Source: Colias croceus (lineage: Eukaryota > Arthropoda > Insecta > Lepidoptera > Pieridae). From it: 64,000 nucleotides of DNA. Both the position numbers and the translations under genes were made by a program. Positions 24,884 through 35,846 of the stretch are shown here, piece after piece (the first letter of the stretch is position 1; each line of letters begins with the position of its first letter). A model generated the notes under the pieces. That model made no database searches and was not told the DNA's origin. It saw only the letters and a list, made by a program, of their open reading frames with translations. The DNA lies in assembly GCF_905220415.1 (NCBI RefSeq), contig NC_059538.1, positions 5,022,001 through 5,086,000 of the forward strand. The letters are read 5' to 3'.

Positions 24884-26591
24884 ACGCTTGTTTGAAAACT
24901 CGCCCTAGTCGTGATTGCGTGATTGTAAATCGCGTGTGCTAAGTACCTAGTACCTAGGCTATTAATAGGTTGTAGTGACATTTTTATGAATGAGACATGT
25001 GAAGAATCACTTCATATGTACATAGTTTACCCTGATTTTCTTTGTTTTTTACACAACATGGTCTACCCTACCTGGTCTGTGAACCTATTTTCTTACTAAC
25101 CTATCAATTTTTATTCGATGTTCAAGAACTTGTGACAAAAATATAAGTACCGTATTAATACCAAGATTTAAAAAATGAGCCCATGATGGTATTTTAGAAT
25201 AGAGAGTTCAATAATGCTTCATTTCAACAGTATTATTACATATCAGTTTTACTCAGTAAGTTGGATTTAATGTTCAAAATGATGACATTAAGCTTTACAT
25301 TAAATACTGCTGTATAAATTACACAAAGTAAATGTTCCCCATTTATCCGAGCCACGCCGGCCGCCAACGCGAACGTTGCAAATAACGTTTAGTGTTAAAA
25401 TAAAACTACTTTTAATACCTCCATGTTTTAGATTGCTCGGCGTCAGTTATGAGGCGAAATTTTTAGTAACATTTTTTGACATCAATATCCACGTTTATGG
25501 AAAATTAAAAATTCTTGAACTCGCTAACGGTAATTCTAAACGTAGGTATATTAAAAACAAACGACAAGACAACGACACCACGCTCTTTCATTTTCCTGAA
25601 CAACGTTGAAGCTACAAAATACAAGCTTGCTTTGATGGCAAAATTCGTTTTTACGCTTGAATTTATTCTTTGCAAAGAATCATAAAATGTTATTTCTTAT
25701 TTGATATTTCTTAATAATCATGAATGAGTATTTGATCGTTAGCGATTGAAGTCTTTATGAATGAAGTCAAAACGCCGAGAGAAAAAAAGTCGGCGAAAAT
25801 TCAATATATATTATAATTAGAGGGATATAAATAGACCAAAAAATCTTGAGCAACTGCTAATGCCTAGTTATAACTAGGTCCTTTAATTAAACATGCCTAC
25901 TTTACCAATTACGTCGTCCGTTAAATATGGTCAGTGAATGTAATCAAGTTCTAACAGAATATTAGGAAAGACAGCCTTGACAAAATACTTCATGCTTTAT
26001 AAAATACTTTACGAGGTCTACCTATAACTATGATTTCTTTTACTATAAACTGTTTTGGTATATTTCTGTAATAATTATTGCGGTAAGTACCTACTAACTA
26101 TATTTTATGAGAAATGTGGATTAAAAGTACTTACCAGACCCTACTTATTGCTCCCGTTTCCATCGTTTTTGTTTTATGTATAAAATCTCTACAGTCCTTA
26201 CCTATAATAAATATTATACTGGTGCTTATATAAATACTACTCATTACATAATATCAAAGTGTAGTTATATAACATCGGCAAATGAAAAAGAGACAGATTT
26301 AATTTTATAGTAACAATTTCCCATTTTGCTCCCAAAATCGTTAATTAAACGTTTATTTACATTGAACAGTCTCATAGTTTTCTTCGCCTACACGCGGGTC
26401 TAACGAGCACAATTAATGGGACAGACTAGTCGCTCGGAATACTTTAATTAAGCACCTATAAGCTGCATTGCGTATTGTACCCTTTTAATTAGAAAACAAA
26501 CGATATTGTTTTTTGAATTCCTCAGTAGCTATAGATAAATAGATTTTCAAGTTATTAGATTTTTGCATCTCAACTATCTCAAATATGATGT
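24884..26591. other. gene-free stretch
   Basis: Sequence between two inverted repeat copies. The 77-codon frame at 25,376-25,609 matches no known family. Nothing else recognised. Confidence 0.4.
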
Positions 26592-26814
26592 ACTAGATTT
26601 TCGCCCGCGGCTTCGCCCGTGTTTGCAAAGGAAAACCCGCATAGTTCCCGTTCCCGTGGGATTTCCGGGATAAAAACTATCCTATGTGTTAATCCAAGTT
26701 ACCCTCTATATGTGTGCTAAATTTCATTGTAATCGGTTCAGTAGTTTTTACGTGAAAGAGTAACAAACATCCATACATCCATACAAACTTTCGCATTTAT
26801 AATATTAGTAAGAT
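26592..26814 (+). mobile_element. lepidopteran short repeat, GCGGCTTCGCCCG subfamily
   Basis: ACTAGATTTTCGCCCGCGGC head, GGGATAAAAACTATCCTATG body, CGGTTCAGTAGTTTTTACGT, repeated CATACATC, and a TTATAATATTAGTAAGAT tail. About 223 bp, non-coding. By eye it differs at about four positions from the inverted copy at 24,390-24,602. Confidence 0.85.
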
Positions 26815-28638
26815 CATGGTAGAAGTTAATTGAGGTACATATTTTTATCTAGTTTAACTACGTACTAAAACTTAACTTTTGTAATTAGAAAATATTGAGT
26901 AATACCTACGTTGGTGAATCTCGAGTCTCGACTTAAATATTATCCACATTATAATAATTATTCGGGAATCTTAAAAAATATACCTACGATGTTAATGCGT
27001 AAAAACAATATATAATTATAAAGTTATTTACATCTTTTACTTGGAGTTTTCCAATGTTGTGAGCTGCTTGCTCTTTCCCTCGTAAATGTTTTCACATTAA
27101 ATATGTAAATATTTATTTATTCATATACTTGGTTGATTCAACATAATCGCGAGGATACTTTAAATGGGTAATAAATAGGTCATATTGTCAATACATCATT
27201 AATTCCTTAGTTTAACCATAACTTCGAATGCATCCCGACCATTAGTTATTAATTAATAGCGGGAATACATTATTCGGCCATAATATCACGATTCGTAGTT
27301 ACAAATTGAACATGAATGTATTATATAAATTAGTCGTTTTATCTCTTGAAATTTCGTAGTTTAACTAGTATTGTTGTCGATTAGTATATTTTTTAATAAT
27401 TCATGCATAATTTTTTCTTCTTGTGCATGTACAGTAAAATATACTCAATACAATGCTTACTATGCATTTTGCTATTAGCACGGATCTTGAAAAAATAATT
27501 TGCTCGACATTTTACTAGGCGCTATAATCTAGAGTATTGTGATAATCTTTAAACAAATAATAATAGATAATGAGATTTGTATTTATGTATTAAATTATTT
27601 ATTCATGCAATAAAGTCTAAATAAAATAATTAGTTTTATATCATTCATAACACTAGGTAAGTATCATAATATCAAAAACTGTAATATAATAGGTATAATA
27701 TCTAAATTACAATGTACATACGCAAACGTGAACATCAAACGATTAAATTAACACGCAAAAATGGAAAATGATATTTTTTCAGCCTGTTTTTGTCATAAAA
27801 CCATGAACGCTCCGAAAATAATGTTGCAGTGAACAGGGAAGTAGGGAACCAGAGCCTATAAACTTTTTATTGTTTCCGGGTCATGGCTCTTCAAAGATTC
27901 AGGATCTAATCAATATTCTATCCGGATTACGAACATCATAATTGTAATTCTGACTTTATGCGTTTTAAATAAGAAGTGAAGAAATAATTGTACCTTGTTT
28001 TATATTCGCTTATGATCGTGACATCAGATTATGCCTGTAATTCTAAAAGAAAATACTTACTTATAACCTTGCAGCTTGACCAGAATGCACGCGTGAAAAT
28101 AAAATGTTTTTAAGATATTTTTGGCATGTAGGTATGTGTCTATTAGGTATTTAACAAAAGCAAATATTGTATTGAATTTTTTGAAATATGAATAAATGGA
28201 CAATATTAAATATATTGAATAAAATGTGGTTCACTCATCTACTCATAGTATAATCTATAAAGCATTATAATATTATCTGTGCCTACGTTTAAAAAAATGT
28301 TGCCACATAAGCGGTTTCTGTTAACCTATTTAATCTGTGCTTTTTTAGAGTAAAATTATATCAAGTTTATTCGTGTTCTAATGTAAAAACGAAAGAAAAA
28401 CTCTTGATATTTCAGCAATCAGTGATTATATTTAGAAATTAAGAAAAATATGCTGAGAAAATTTTAATTATGAAATTTCTGGAATAATATTAGTTTTGTG
28501 GAATTGTTCTGTGAAACAGAGTCGACATAACTACGATAAATAATTAAGACAAAGGTAATTCACACATAATATCATCTAATAAAGAGTACCTATCTCACCA
28601 TACATATCAAAGGGATATAATTTAAATGAGACATAATT
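26815..28638. other. gene-free stretch
   Basis: AT-rich sequence with nothing recognised before the transposon that starts at 28,639. Confidence 0.45.
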
Positions 28639-29360
28639 AGGGTCATTGCGCCTGTTCGCGTCCACCTGCCTATTCGCGTCCATTTTGCGGATATCTTTTA
28701 GAAAATTCACGAAAATAAGTATACTTTATGTAAAATTGTTATAAGAAAAATTTCCGATAATACCTCAATGTATAAGAGACATGCACATTATTCAAAATAT
28801 GCCTGCGCACCGCCTATCCTATTTAAAAAAAATATTTAATTTTGGCTATTAAACGAGAGAGCTAAAACGCGCGGGATTTAAAAAAAAAAATAGTGCGCAG
28901 CGTCGCGTTTGACGGTAAGTATCTTATTGTTAAATGTGAATTTTTGAATATGTAACTGTTTCTTTACTTTGCTAACAAAACATGGAATAGTATGGATTAT
29001 AAATCAGCTTATTTCTTTTACAATTAATAGCTAAAATAAGGTGGACGCGAATTACTACACCGAATTTGTACAACTTCCATTTTGCGTCCACGGTGGGCGC
29101 AAACGTGGCGCAAACTATACCTATAGTGCATAACAATAGAACATATTGCGTCCACATTGTTTTTCATTACGTAGCAATGAATTGTTTGTTAAAATATGTA
29201 ATTGTAAATTTTTGACTAAGACCACAAGTTGATAATTTAAATTTTCATTCAAATTAGCTAATTTTTATGCTATTTTTCATTATTTTTAAAATGGGTATTC
29301 TAAGAATGAGACTAGTATCTTTGAGAATGAGAGTCATTAATAAGTCTGTTCAATGGTTAA

Positions 29361-29673
29361 GACCTACCTACCCTATTTTTTAGTTTCTAATGAATTAAAT
29401 TTCTTTTTTGTTTATAATATTATTTTCTTAACTTAAGAAAATAATATTATAAACAAAAAATAAATTTAATTCCCTATTTTTTAGTTTCTAATTCTTAACT
29501 TAAGAAAATAATATTATAAACAAAAAAGAAATTTAATTCATTAGAAACTAAAAAATAGGGAATTAAATTTATTTTTTGTTTATAATATTATTTTCTTAAG
29601 TTAAGAAAATAATATTATAAACAAAAAAGAAATTTAATTCATTAGAAACTAAAAAATAGGGTAGGTAGGTAAT
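29361..29673. repeat. multi-arm palindromic repeat
   Basis: A roughly 60-bp arm (CCCTATTTTTTAGTTTC ... TTATTTTCTTAA) occurs in alternating orientation about five times, some arms truncated: forward 29,371-29,430, inverted 29,431-29,473, partial forward 29,472-29,491, inverted 29,496-29,560, forward 29,561-29,599, inverted 29,600-29,661. Outer ends CCTACCTACCC and GGGTAGGTAGG pair as well, as do the flanking TTAAGA and TCTTAA. It is non-coding and lies inside the 28.6-30.6 kb transposon. Replication template switching, or assembly of a hairpin, could produce this form. Confidence 0.75.
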
Positions 29674-29816
29674 CTTAATAGAACTGATTATTATTTATTT
29701 ACATAACGTAACGTTGTTTTTTGTTAATTTTTAGTTCTATTAATGATGAGAAGATAAATATGAATAAGTTTTTCCAGTTTCCTTACAGTGAATTATATTA
29801 ATAATAATGTTGATTT

Positions 29817-30264
29817 TAGGGTTCCGAACCTCAAAAGGAAAAAACCAGAATCCTTGTAGGATCACTTTGATATCCGTCCGTCTGTATGTCCGTCGGCCGG
29901 TCTGTCTTTCTGTCAAGACGCTTTTTCTCAGTAACGCGTTCAGGTATAAAGCTGAAATTTATATTGAATACTCAAATCTACGGTCCCTTGAAGCAGTGAA
30001 AAAATCAAACTTATAAGCCAAAGAATTCAAAAGATACAGCCGTTTATGCTGCAAATTTTCGCAAATTTCGACATTCGCAAGGGAATCAAAACCTACAGGG
30101 TACTTTACGTGAACACAGACACTTGAAGTTTGGTACGAAGCAACGTCTTATAGCACGAATAAGGGAGATATTGAAAAAAATAATCATTTACAGTTAAAAC
30201 ATATGAAAAAAAAACAGGTTAATACGGGTCCCTCGTTGTGCGAGTTCCACTCCAATTTGGCCGA
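29817..30264 (+). mobile_element. lepidopteran GGGTTCCG...TTGGCCG repeat
   Basis: Begins near AGGGTTCCGAACCTCAAAAG, includes AGGATCACTTTGATATCCGT and a CCGTC/TGTCTG-rich stretch, and ends CGAGTTCCACTCCAATTTGGCCG. This start and finish are characteristic of a repeat common in Lepidoptera (usual form: ...GTGCGAGTCCGACTCGC..TTGGCCG). About 450 bp, no coding function; the 69-codon frame over it is repeat sequence. Flanking GATTTTA and GATTTTT could be a target duplication but may belong to the element. Confidence 0.75.
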
Positions 30265-30781
30265 TTTTTATTAAATAACTATATTCGTAAAGACGTAAAT
30301 AAATAATTTATTAAAATCTAATTTTTATTTGCATTAATCTGATAAAATATCACCCAATACACTCTTAATTCTTTTTCTAAGCTGGTGGACGCGAACTGGT
30401 CCACGGGTGGACGCAAACTGGAATTTTTGGACGCGAACTGGGTAAAACGCCTAATTCTGCTATTTATCTAGATAAATAAAAACCACATGATATTTCCAAC
30501 ACAATTGAAAGTAATTCTTATAATAGACTATGTAATGAACACGTTACATAAATTTTGCGTTGAAATTTGTTCTGGAACATTTTTATTTTCTCCTTCAAAC
30601 TTTCCAACTGCACTAAGTGGACGCAAACTGGCGCAATGACCCTAATTCTTGAACTTTGCAGTGGTCAATTTAGGAAATAACCGTCGTAAATGGGATATCG
30701 GTTAAAGTGCGAATTTATAACAATATTCAATTTTAACGTCATTACTTTTAAGTAATTTGTTATTACATTTAATTAAGTTTA

Positions 30782-30954
30782 GGGCCGATTTTTCAATGCT
30801 TGGATAAAACTTATCCGTCCAATAAAGTATTACACGATAATATTAAAATGTCACGTAAACTGTAAAATACGGGCAATTAGAATACGTTTTTAAAATAGTA
30901 GTTTTATACATTATTCGACGAATAAGTTTTATCCAAGCATTGAAAAATCGGCCC
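30782..30954. mobile_element. MITE with GGGCCGATTTTTCAATG ends (TTA target)
   Basis: A 173-bp element with inverted ends GGGCCGATTTTTCAATGCTT, extending about 40 bp with few mismatches (the arms share GATAAAACTTAT). It is flanked by TTA on both sides (30,779-30,781 and 30,955-30,957), the 3-bp target duplication of PIF/Harbinger elements. No coding capacity. Similar ends are familiar from many lepidopteran MITEs. Confidence 0.85.
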
Positions 30955-30957
30955 TTA

Positions 30958-32133
30958 ATAAAATCTTCTTGAAATGTCATTTCTAAAGTAGACAAAAGAA
31001 AACCTACTTAGTTATTGTTTCTTTTTTTAAACAAATCCATCCATACAATACAATTTTCGATAGCTCAAAATAATAGGTAGGTTCCTACATATTATAATCA
31101 TGAGTACTGTATTTGATTATGAAATGGGCTGTTCTTTTATTTAAGGCAGTATAAATCGTCGTGTCGAAAATTCTTAAATAATGGAAACGAGAAAGAGTTT
31201 CGTAATAGGTGCAATTAAATTCTTTAAGGTGTTTGAAAGAACAGCGTAATTCAGGCTACAGACTACAGGCATGACTAAATATTTTATTAAATAAAATTTT
31301 CTCAATCATATTATATACATAGTACCTATAATGAATAAATACACATGAATGCTAATCAGTAATTGCATACTTGTCCCTAAAGAAAATAGATCAGTGAAAC
31401 TGCAGATGTAGGTACGCAGCATCTGTAATTGTAACTGAAGGAAGTCCTTACCGCTTTTTTAAATATAAAAAAATACATTCGATATTCCTAAAATCGATAT
31501 TTAGACTTTAGTATACCGAATGTTTATTCGTGTACCTATACTTTGCAAAACATGGTTTTAGTGCCAGTTATTGGGCTACGTTATTGCGTCTCTAAATGGG
31601 TAATATCTTAGTTATGGGCCTCGTAGACTTAGTTCATGCCCTGTGTTTCTATTGTTAGCATGTTTCTCTAGAGGAATAATTAAAACGGAATAACTTGATC
31701 ACAATGCGAAGTGATAAAGTTATCGAACCTTTACCCATGAGCAAAACGGCAAGGCTTTTTGATTTTAAGTTATTTTTAATGGCGTTATTGCATACATGCA
31801 TGCATTATTGCATTAACAGTTAACACATACCGTGTTGCAGTTTATAATTTCAAAAAAAACTATAGAAATAAATATTGTAAGATTTGAAAATATCTACGTA
31901 AATTGCTGATTGATGTGAACACTTTATTTTAAAATGATACACAGAATAAACGTGGAGGCATTAAACATAGTGCTGAAATTGACACGTGACAGTAACTGAC
32001 ATGTCAGTTGACAGTGTCTGACACACGCAGCGAATTTCTATAGCGATTATGTGCCGCATTGACACATTCAAAGTACCTGTGAATTTGGAAGAAAAAATAT
32101 TATGTGCTGTGTTTCGAAATCATAATATGAATA
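30958..32133. other. gene-free stretch
   Basis: AT-rich. A small perfect palindrome, ACTGACATGTCAGT, lies at about 31,995-32,008 within a run of TGACA-type motifs. Nothing else recognised. Confidence 0.45.
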
Positions 32134-32345
32134 ACTAGATATCCGCCCGCGGCTTCGCCCGCGTTTTCAAAGGAAAATCCGCATAGTTCCCGTTGCCGTG
32201 GGATTCCCGGGATAAAACCTATGTGTTAATCCAAATTACTCTCTATATGTGTGCTAAATTTCATTGTAATCGGTTCAGTAGTATTTGTGTGAAAGAGTAT
32301 CAAACATACACACATCCTCACAAACTTTCGCATTTATAATATTAA
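32134..32345 (+). mobile_element. lepidopteran short repeat interrupted by a Harbinger element
   Basis: ACTAGATATCCGCCCGCGGC head, GTTCCCGTTGCCGTGGGATT body, CGGTTCAGTAG, tail TTATAATATTA. The tail stops at 32,345 and resumes with TAATTAGGAT after 32,918, because a Harbinger-type element has inserted in its terminal ATTAA. The order of events is therefore repeat first, Harbinger second. It is slightly more diverged than the 24.4 and 26.6 kb copies. Confidence 0.85.
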
Positions 32346-32918
32346 GGCTACGCGCAGACAGAGAGCGTTCTGCGTTCGTCAGTTCTGCGTTCTGCGTTCT
32401 AGCGCACACAGGAGCCGTTCAAGACATTTTGCGTTCTATTTCGTGACTCTCCGCACGTGAAACATGTCTCTCGAAAGTTCATCTTCCGAAGATGAAGCCT
32501 TGCTTTTGTGGAGCCTAGAGGAGTAAAAAAAATTAGAAAATGTTGGGTACACCCTATCAACACAAAACGAGATGATATGGGAGAATTTAGTATTCTTATC
32601 CCTGAGCTGCTTCAAGATAAAGAGAGATTTTATATTTATTTTCGAATGTCAATAAATAGCTTCAATGAGTTACATGACTATGTAAAATCTGAAATAGAAA
32701 AACAAGATACCAATTGGAGAAGACGGACCAGCCATAGCGAGAACGCGAGTTCTTTGTAATTCTGTACAGAGAACGCGAGAACGCAAGCGTTCCGAATGAC
32801 CGCCGCGGTCAAACTGCGTTCTGTGTGCGCCGGCGCTATAGATCCTTCACATTACAAAGAACGCGAAACGCAGAACGCAGAATGCGGAACGCAGAACGCT
32901 CTCTGTCTGCGCGTACCC
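32346..32918 (+). mobile_element. non-autonomous PIF/Harbinger element
   Basis: A 573-bp element flanked by the 3-bp duplication TAA (32,343-32,345 and 32,919-32,921). Ends are GGCTACGCGCAGACAGAGAG and, reverse-complemented, GGGTACGCGCAGACAGAGAG; the inverted region continues as CGTTCTGCGTTC-type repeats. It holds the beginning of a Harbinger transposase frame. The ends are rich in GAACGCAGAACGC motifs on both sides, probably transposase-binding repeats. It is a deletion derivative: the catalytic DDE part is missing. Confidence 0.9.
32464..32759 (+). pseudogene. Harbinger transposase N-terminal fragment
   Basis: ATG at 32,464 opens MSLESSSSEDEALLLW, which stops after 20 codons. The adjacent +2 frame (from about 32,520) continues KKIRKCWVHPIN, then a GEF...PELLQDKERFYIYFRMS block, the N-terminal signature of insect Harbinger transposases (WVHPIN, GEF, FRMS, F..L). 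After NWRR the similarity ends where internal sequence has been deleted, and the frame closes at 32,759. One frameshift, no DDE catalytic region and about 90 of an expected 350-400 residues remain, so it cannot encode an active enzyme. Confidence 0.8.
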
Positions 32919-33065
32919 TAATTAGGATAGGATTTACGTGTCACGTGTTTGTCTAACAACTGAACCAATTTTAATAAAAATTGGTGATCTGTGTGCACTT
33001 TTATTGAACTTAAAAGATAATTCTCTTGTAAGATCGCTTCGTCTTTTAAAAACCGAAGGCGTATA

Positions 33066-33168
33066 TTGATAAAAGAATTTTTCGAAACGGCCTCGTAGTT
33101 TCTGAGCGCGTTAAACCTAACAGACAAATCCTCAGCATTAGGTATAATAGGGTATAATACAGATATAA
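33066..33168 (+). mobile_element. partial lepidopteran short repeat, intron-copy subfamily
   Basis: AGAATTTTTCGAAACGGCCT and TTTCTGAGCGCGTTAAACC, then GTATAATACAGATAT, match in order the 3' half of the repeat at 55,760-55,955 (AGAATTTTTCAAATCGGACT ... GCGCGTTCAAAC). The 5' half is missing or too diverged. The minus-strand frame across it is not a gene. Confidence 0.5.
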
Positions 33169-33199
33169 ACGCACACAAACCTCACATATTGTTAATTTC

Positions 33200-34882
33200 T
33201 CATTACCCACATATAATTCAATTTAGTGCCAACGCGTTTGTGTTTATTACGTAGCGATTTTGCTTACCGGGCGGAAAATTCACGCAACGTTACATGGCTT
33301 TATATTAATTAATAAGAACCCTTAATGATTACCTTATATTAATCGGATTACACGAACACTGAATCACTTACAATATCGTTTTCATTAATAATTGAAAATT
33401 AAAACACTTCTAGTAAAAAAAACAATATCAGCTGAATGAAATACTTACCAATATTCAGTTAAATTAGCTAGGTGAAATGCATAAAATTCTGTGTGGTGTG
33501 AAGCCTCCCCATTTAGAACTTAATAGATACTATTATAACAGGAATTTTATGTTTTATGTGAATACAGGCAACATTCAACAGTTAGTCATATATTAATAAT
33601 AAATTATGTTCTACTAAATACTTTACGTCTGGCAAGAGTGCCGCAAAGTAGGATTAAGGGAAATTTATTTAAAAATAGATTTCGTGAGCGAAAGCGGGAT
33701 ATAAAGGGGAAACTTTTGTCTCAATTCTCAAGTTTTTGTTATACTCGTCAATTTTACTTAGCGAAGGAATTTAAAACAGGCATTTGAAGCAATCAATCAA
33801 CAGAAACTTATTCGAAGTTGAATGTGATTTGTGGATATTTGGCTTAGGTAAGAAAGGAAAAGACAAATATGGTTCTAGAAGCTTTTAGAGAAATCGAGAA
33901 CTCAAAGTTACACAACGATATTAGAATCTAAGAACAATGAAACAAGTCCTACATTTTTTATATCCCTTTGTGTTTACGTTGGATCGAAGTTAGGTTTTAT
34001 GCTTTGTTTCAGCCGAAAAGTCCGCTGTCGAAACTACAATTCAATTTATTTTGCAAGACGAGCCACATGTTAGCAGTCTTGTGATTCAGTTTGTTCAATT
34101 TTTCATTTCAACATTTGAAATTTTACACAAATTTTTATTGAAAATTTTAACCGCCAAGCTTTTCAAGTGCTATAGTCTATATAACTGGTATCTTCTTCAA
34201 AGATTACGATTACGAATTGAGTCATGAGAGCATTTTACTGATAGATATGTGTTATTACTCAATTATAACCGTATACTGTAAACATAAACTTTATACGTTG
34301 GCATCTTATGTTATCAATTCAATTCAACAATTAACGAGCGTTCACATTTCAAATCCATTTATTCAACTAAAATAATAACTGGAAAAATAGTAAGAATATT
34401 TAAAACTAGACACAACTTTATACATATTTGAAAATCTTAAATAGATTTCAAGAACTATGAAAATTTTTACCGTGTTTATGTATAAAAGAATTCTCTGAGA
34501 ACACTGGCGGAACTATTTCAACCCCTTTTATTGGAACTTGAGTTCCGACGTGCCCGTTTTGTTCACAAAACAAAACTGAAAAACTAGAACTGTAGTACTC
34601 TTAGTGAAACCAAGAAACAGTGAGGTGTCACGTTGTTTTAGATTGTTTATTGTTTTTTCTTTCAGAGTGTGAAATTCATATACGCTATACATTTTTTAAA
34701 TCATTCTCTAAACCAACTTAACGTTTTTTTAGTTATTACTAAAGATGAGTGAGATGTCTGGCCTTATCGTCGTCAGAGGCAACTACGTGTTATAATAAAT
34801 CATGACTTGAAATAATGTTAATTTTTATGGTGATGATGGTTTTCTGGAGGAGGATAGGAAATAATTAGGATTAAAATTATGC
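33200..34882. other. gene-free stretch
   Basis: AT-rich, nothing recognised before the target duplication of the hAT-like element. Confidence 0.45.
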
Positions 34883-34890
34883 ATTCAATT

Positions 34891-35838
34891 TAGTGTTGCC
34901 CAAATGCAAGAACAAGACGAGACTTAGCCAGTCTTGGTCTTGGTCTTGCGCCAATACACCTGGTCTTGGTCTTGGTCTTGCGCCAATACACCTGGTCTTG
35001 GTCTTGGTCTTGGTCTTGCGCCAATACACCTGGTCTTGGTCTTGGTCTTGGTCTTGCGCTCCCAGTCTTGGTCTTGGTCTTGGTCTTGCAGCAAGAGTCT
35101 TGCAAGTCTTGCAATTACCTATTAGTCTCTAACTATTTATTAAAGTTTACTTTAAATCTTAGAAAAACGTAATAGAATTGGAACATTGTGAGCTTGAATT
35201 AACATAGCCATAGTAAAGATACTTGCGTGATCAGTATAATGTATTCATTTTCATTCTAAGCACTCTGAAACTTATTTATTCTTTGGAACACCTGTAGGTA
35301 CTCTTAAAAAAATTCGAAATTATTTTGCATGAGTATACCTAGGTACACCCTATGGCGGCAATCAAATAGTGTCAAATGTTATGATTTCGGCTTGGCGGCC
35401 ACGATTGTTTTTCTTTGAGAAGTAAGTACAAAACCTTTGATGCCGCATTATCAAAGTGCCGATGGTTAAAACATAACTTTGCATGCACTCAGTTTGATTT
35501 TAATAGATATTTTTTTAATCGCTATATTTATGGTATTAGTCGTAATGCGCATAGGTCCAGTTTTTCATATTCTTTGATACAGTTTTTTGCGTCTCATAGA
35601 ATTCCTAAGCGTACCTACCTATACACCGAACTGTTACACCTAACTACTCAGTGAAATAGCGCTAGCCGCTAAGTCCTAGCTGCAAGACGCAAGAGTCTTG
35701 CAGGCTATGTCTTGTTCTTGCTCAAGTCTTGCACGGTCAGTCTTGGTCTTAGTCTTGCTAAAAATACGCGGTCTTGTTCTTGGTCTTGGTCTTGCAAAAA
35801 CGCAAGAACAAGACCAAGACTGAATTTGGGCAACACTA
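34891..35838. mobile_element. hAT-like transposon packed with GGTCTT hexamers
   Basis: A 948-bp element with perfect 15-bp inverted ends TAGTGTTGCCCAAAT, flanked by the 8-bp duplication ATTCAATT (34,883-34,890 and 35,839-35,846). An 8-bp target site and GTTGCCC-type ends are typical of hAT elements. Both ends carry arrays of the hexamer GGTCTT (complement AAGACC). The left array (34,940-35,110) is built of hexamer runs of 3, 3, 4, 4 and 4, the first three separated by GCGCCAATACACCT. The right array lies at 35,691-35,820. The arrays also occur inverted next to each TIR, so each end can form a hairpin. The middle (35,120-35,690) is unique AT-rich sequence with no transposase, so the element is non-autonomous. 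Frames in the arrays are repeat artefacts. Confidence 0.9.
34940..35110 (+). repeat. higher-order GGTCTT hexamer array
   Basis: Five runs of the hexamer GGTCTT, of 3, 3, 4, 4 and 4 units, joined by GCGCCAATACACCT three times, then GCGCTCCC and GCAGCAAG. Two looser AGTCTTGCA units follow. A hexamer array within a longer period arose by duplication of whole blocks, not by simple slippage alone. It sits 50 bp inside the left end of the hAT-like element. Confidence 0.95.
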
Positions 35839-35846
35839 ATTCAATT

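Larger units (their letters stand above)
28639..30643. mobile_element. 2.0-kb DNA transposon with GGACGCGAACTGG repeats
   Basis: Terminal inverted repeats start AGGGTCATTGCGCC at both ends and extend to GCGTCCAC (27 bp, two mismatches). Flanks read AATT on both sides; because AATT is its own complement this could be a 4-bp target duplication or part of the TIR. A GGACGCGAACTGG-like motif (or its complement CGCGTCCA) recurs near both ends (28,657; 28,676; 30,387; 30,409; 30,430; 30,619) and in the interior (about 29,041, 29,085, 29,150), as subterminal transposase sites do. No transposase frame remains. A GACGGTAAGT donor-like site at 28,911 might mark a relic 5' exon. It contains a multi-arm palindrome and another repeat. 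Superfamily unassigned. Confidence 0.7.

Noticed and set aside
24796..24981. 61-codon minus-strand frame as an independent gene
   Set aside because: Its last 20 or so codons belong to the truncated LINE, and the upstream part is flanking DNA joined by the insertion.
32918..33178. 86-codon minus-strand frame
   Set aside because: Overlaps the tail of the interrupted repeat and a partial repeat copy; antisense of repeat sequence.
34890..35172. Several overlapping frames encoding Trp-Ser or Gly-Leu repeats
   Set aside because: They are translations of the GGTCTT hexamer array of the hAT-like element in different frames; no independent evidence for a protein.
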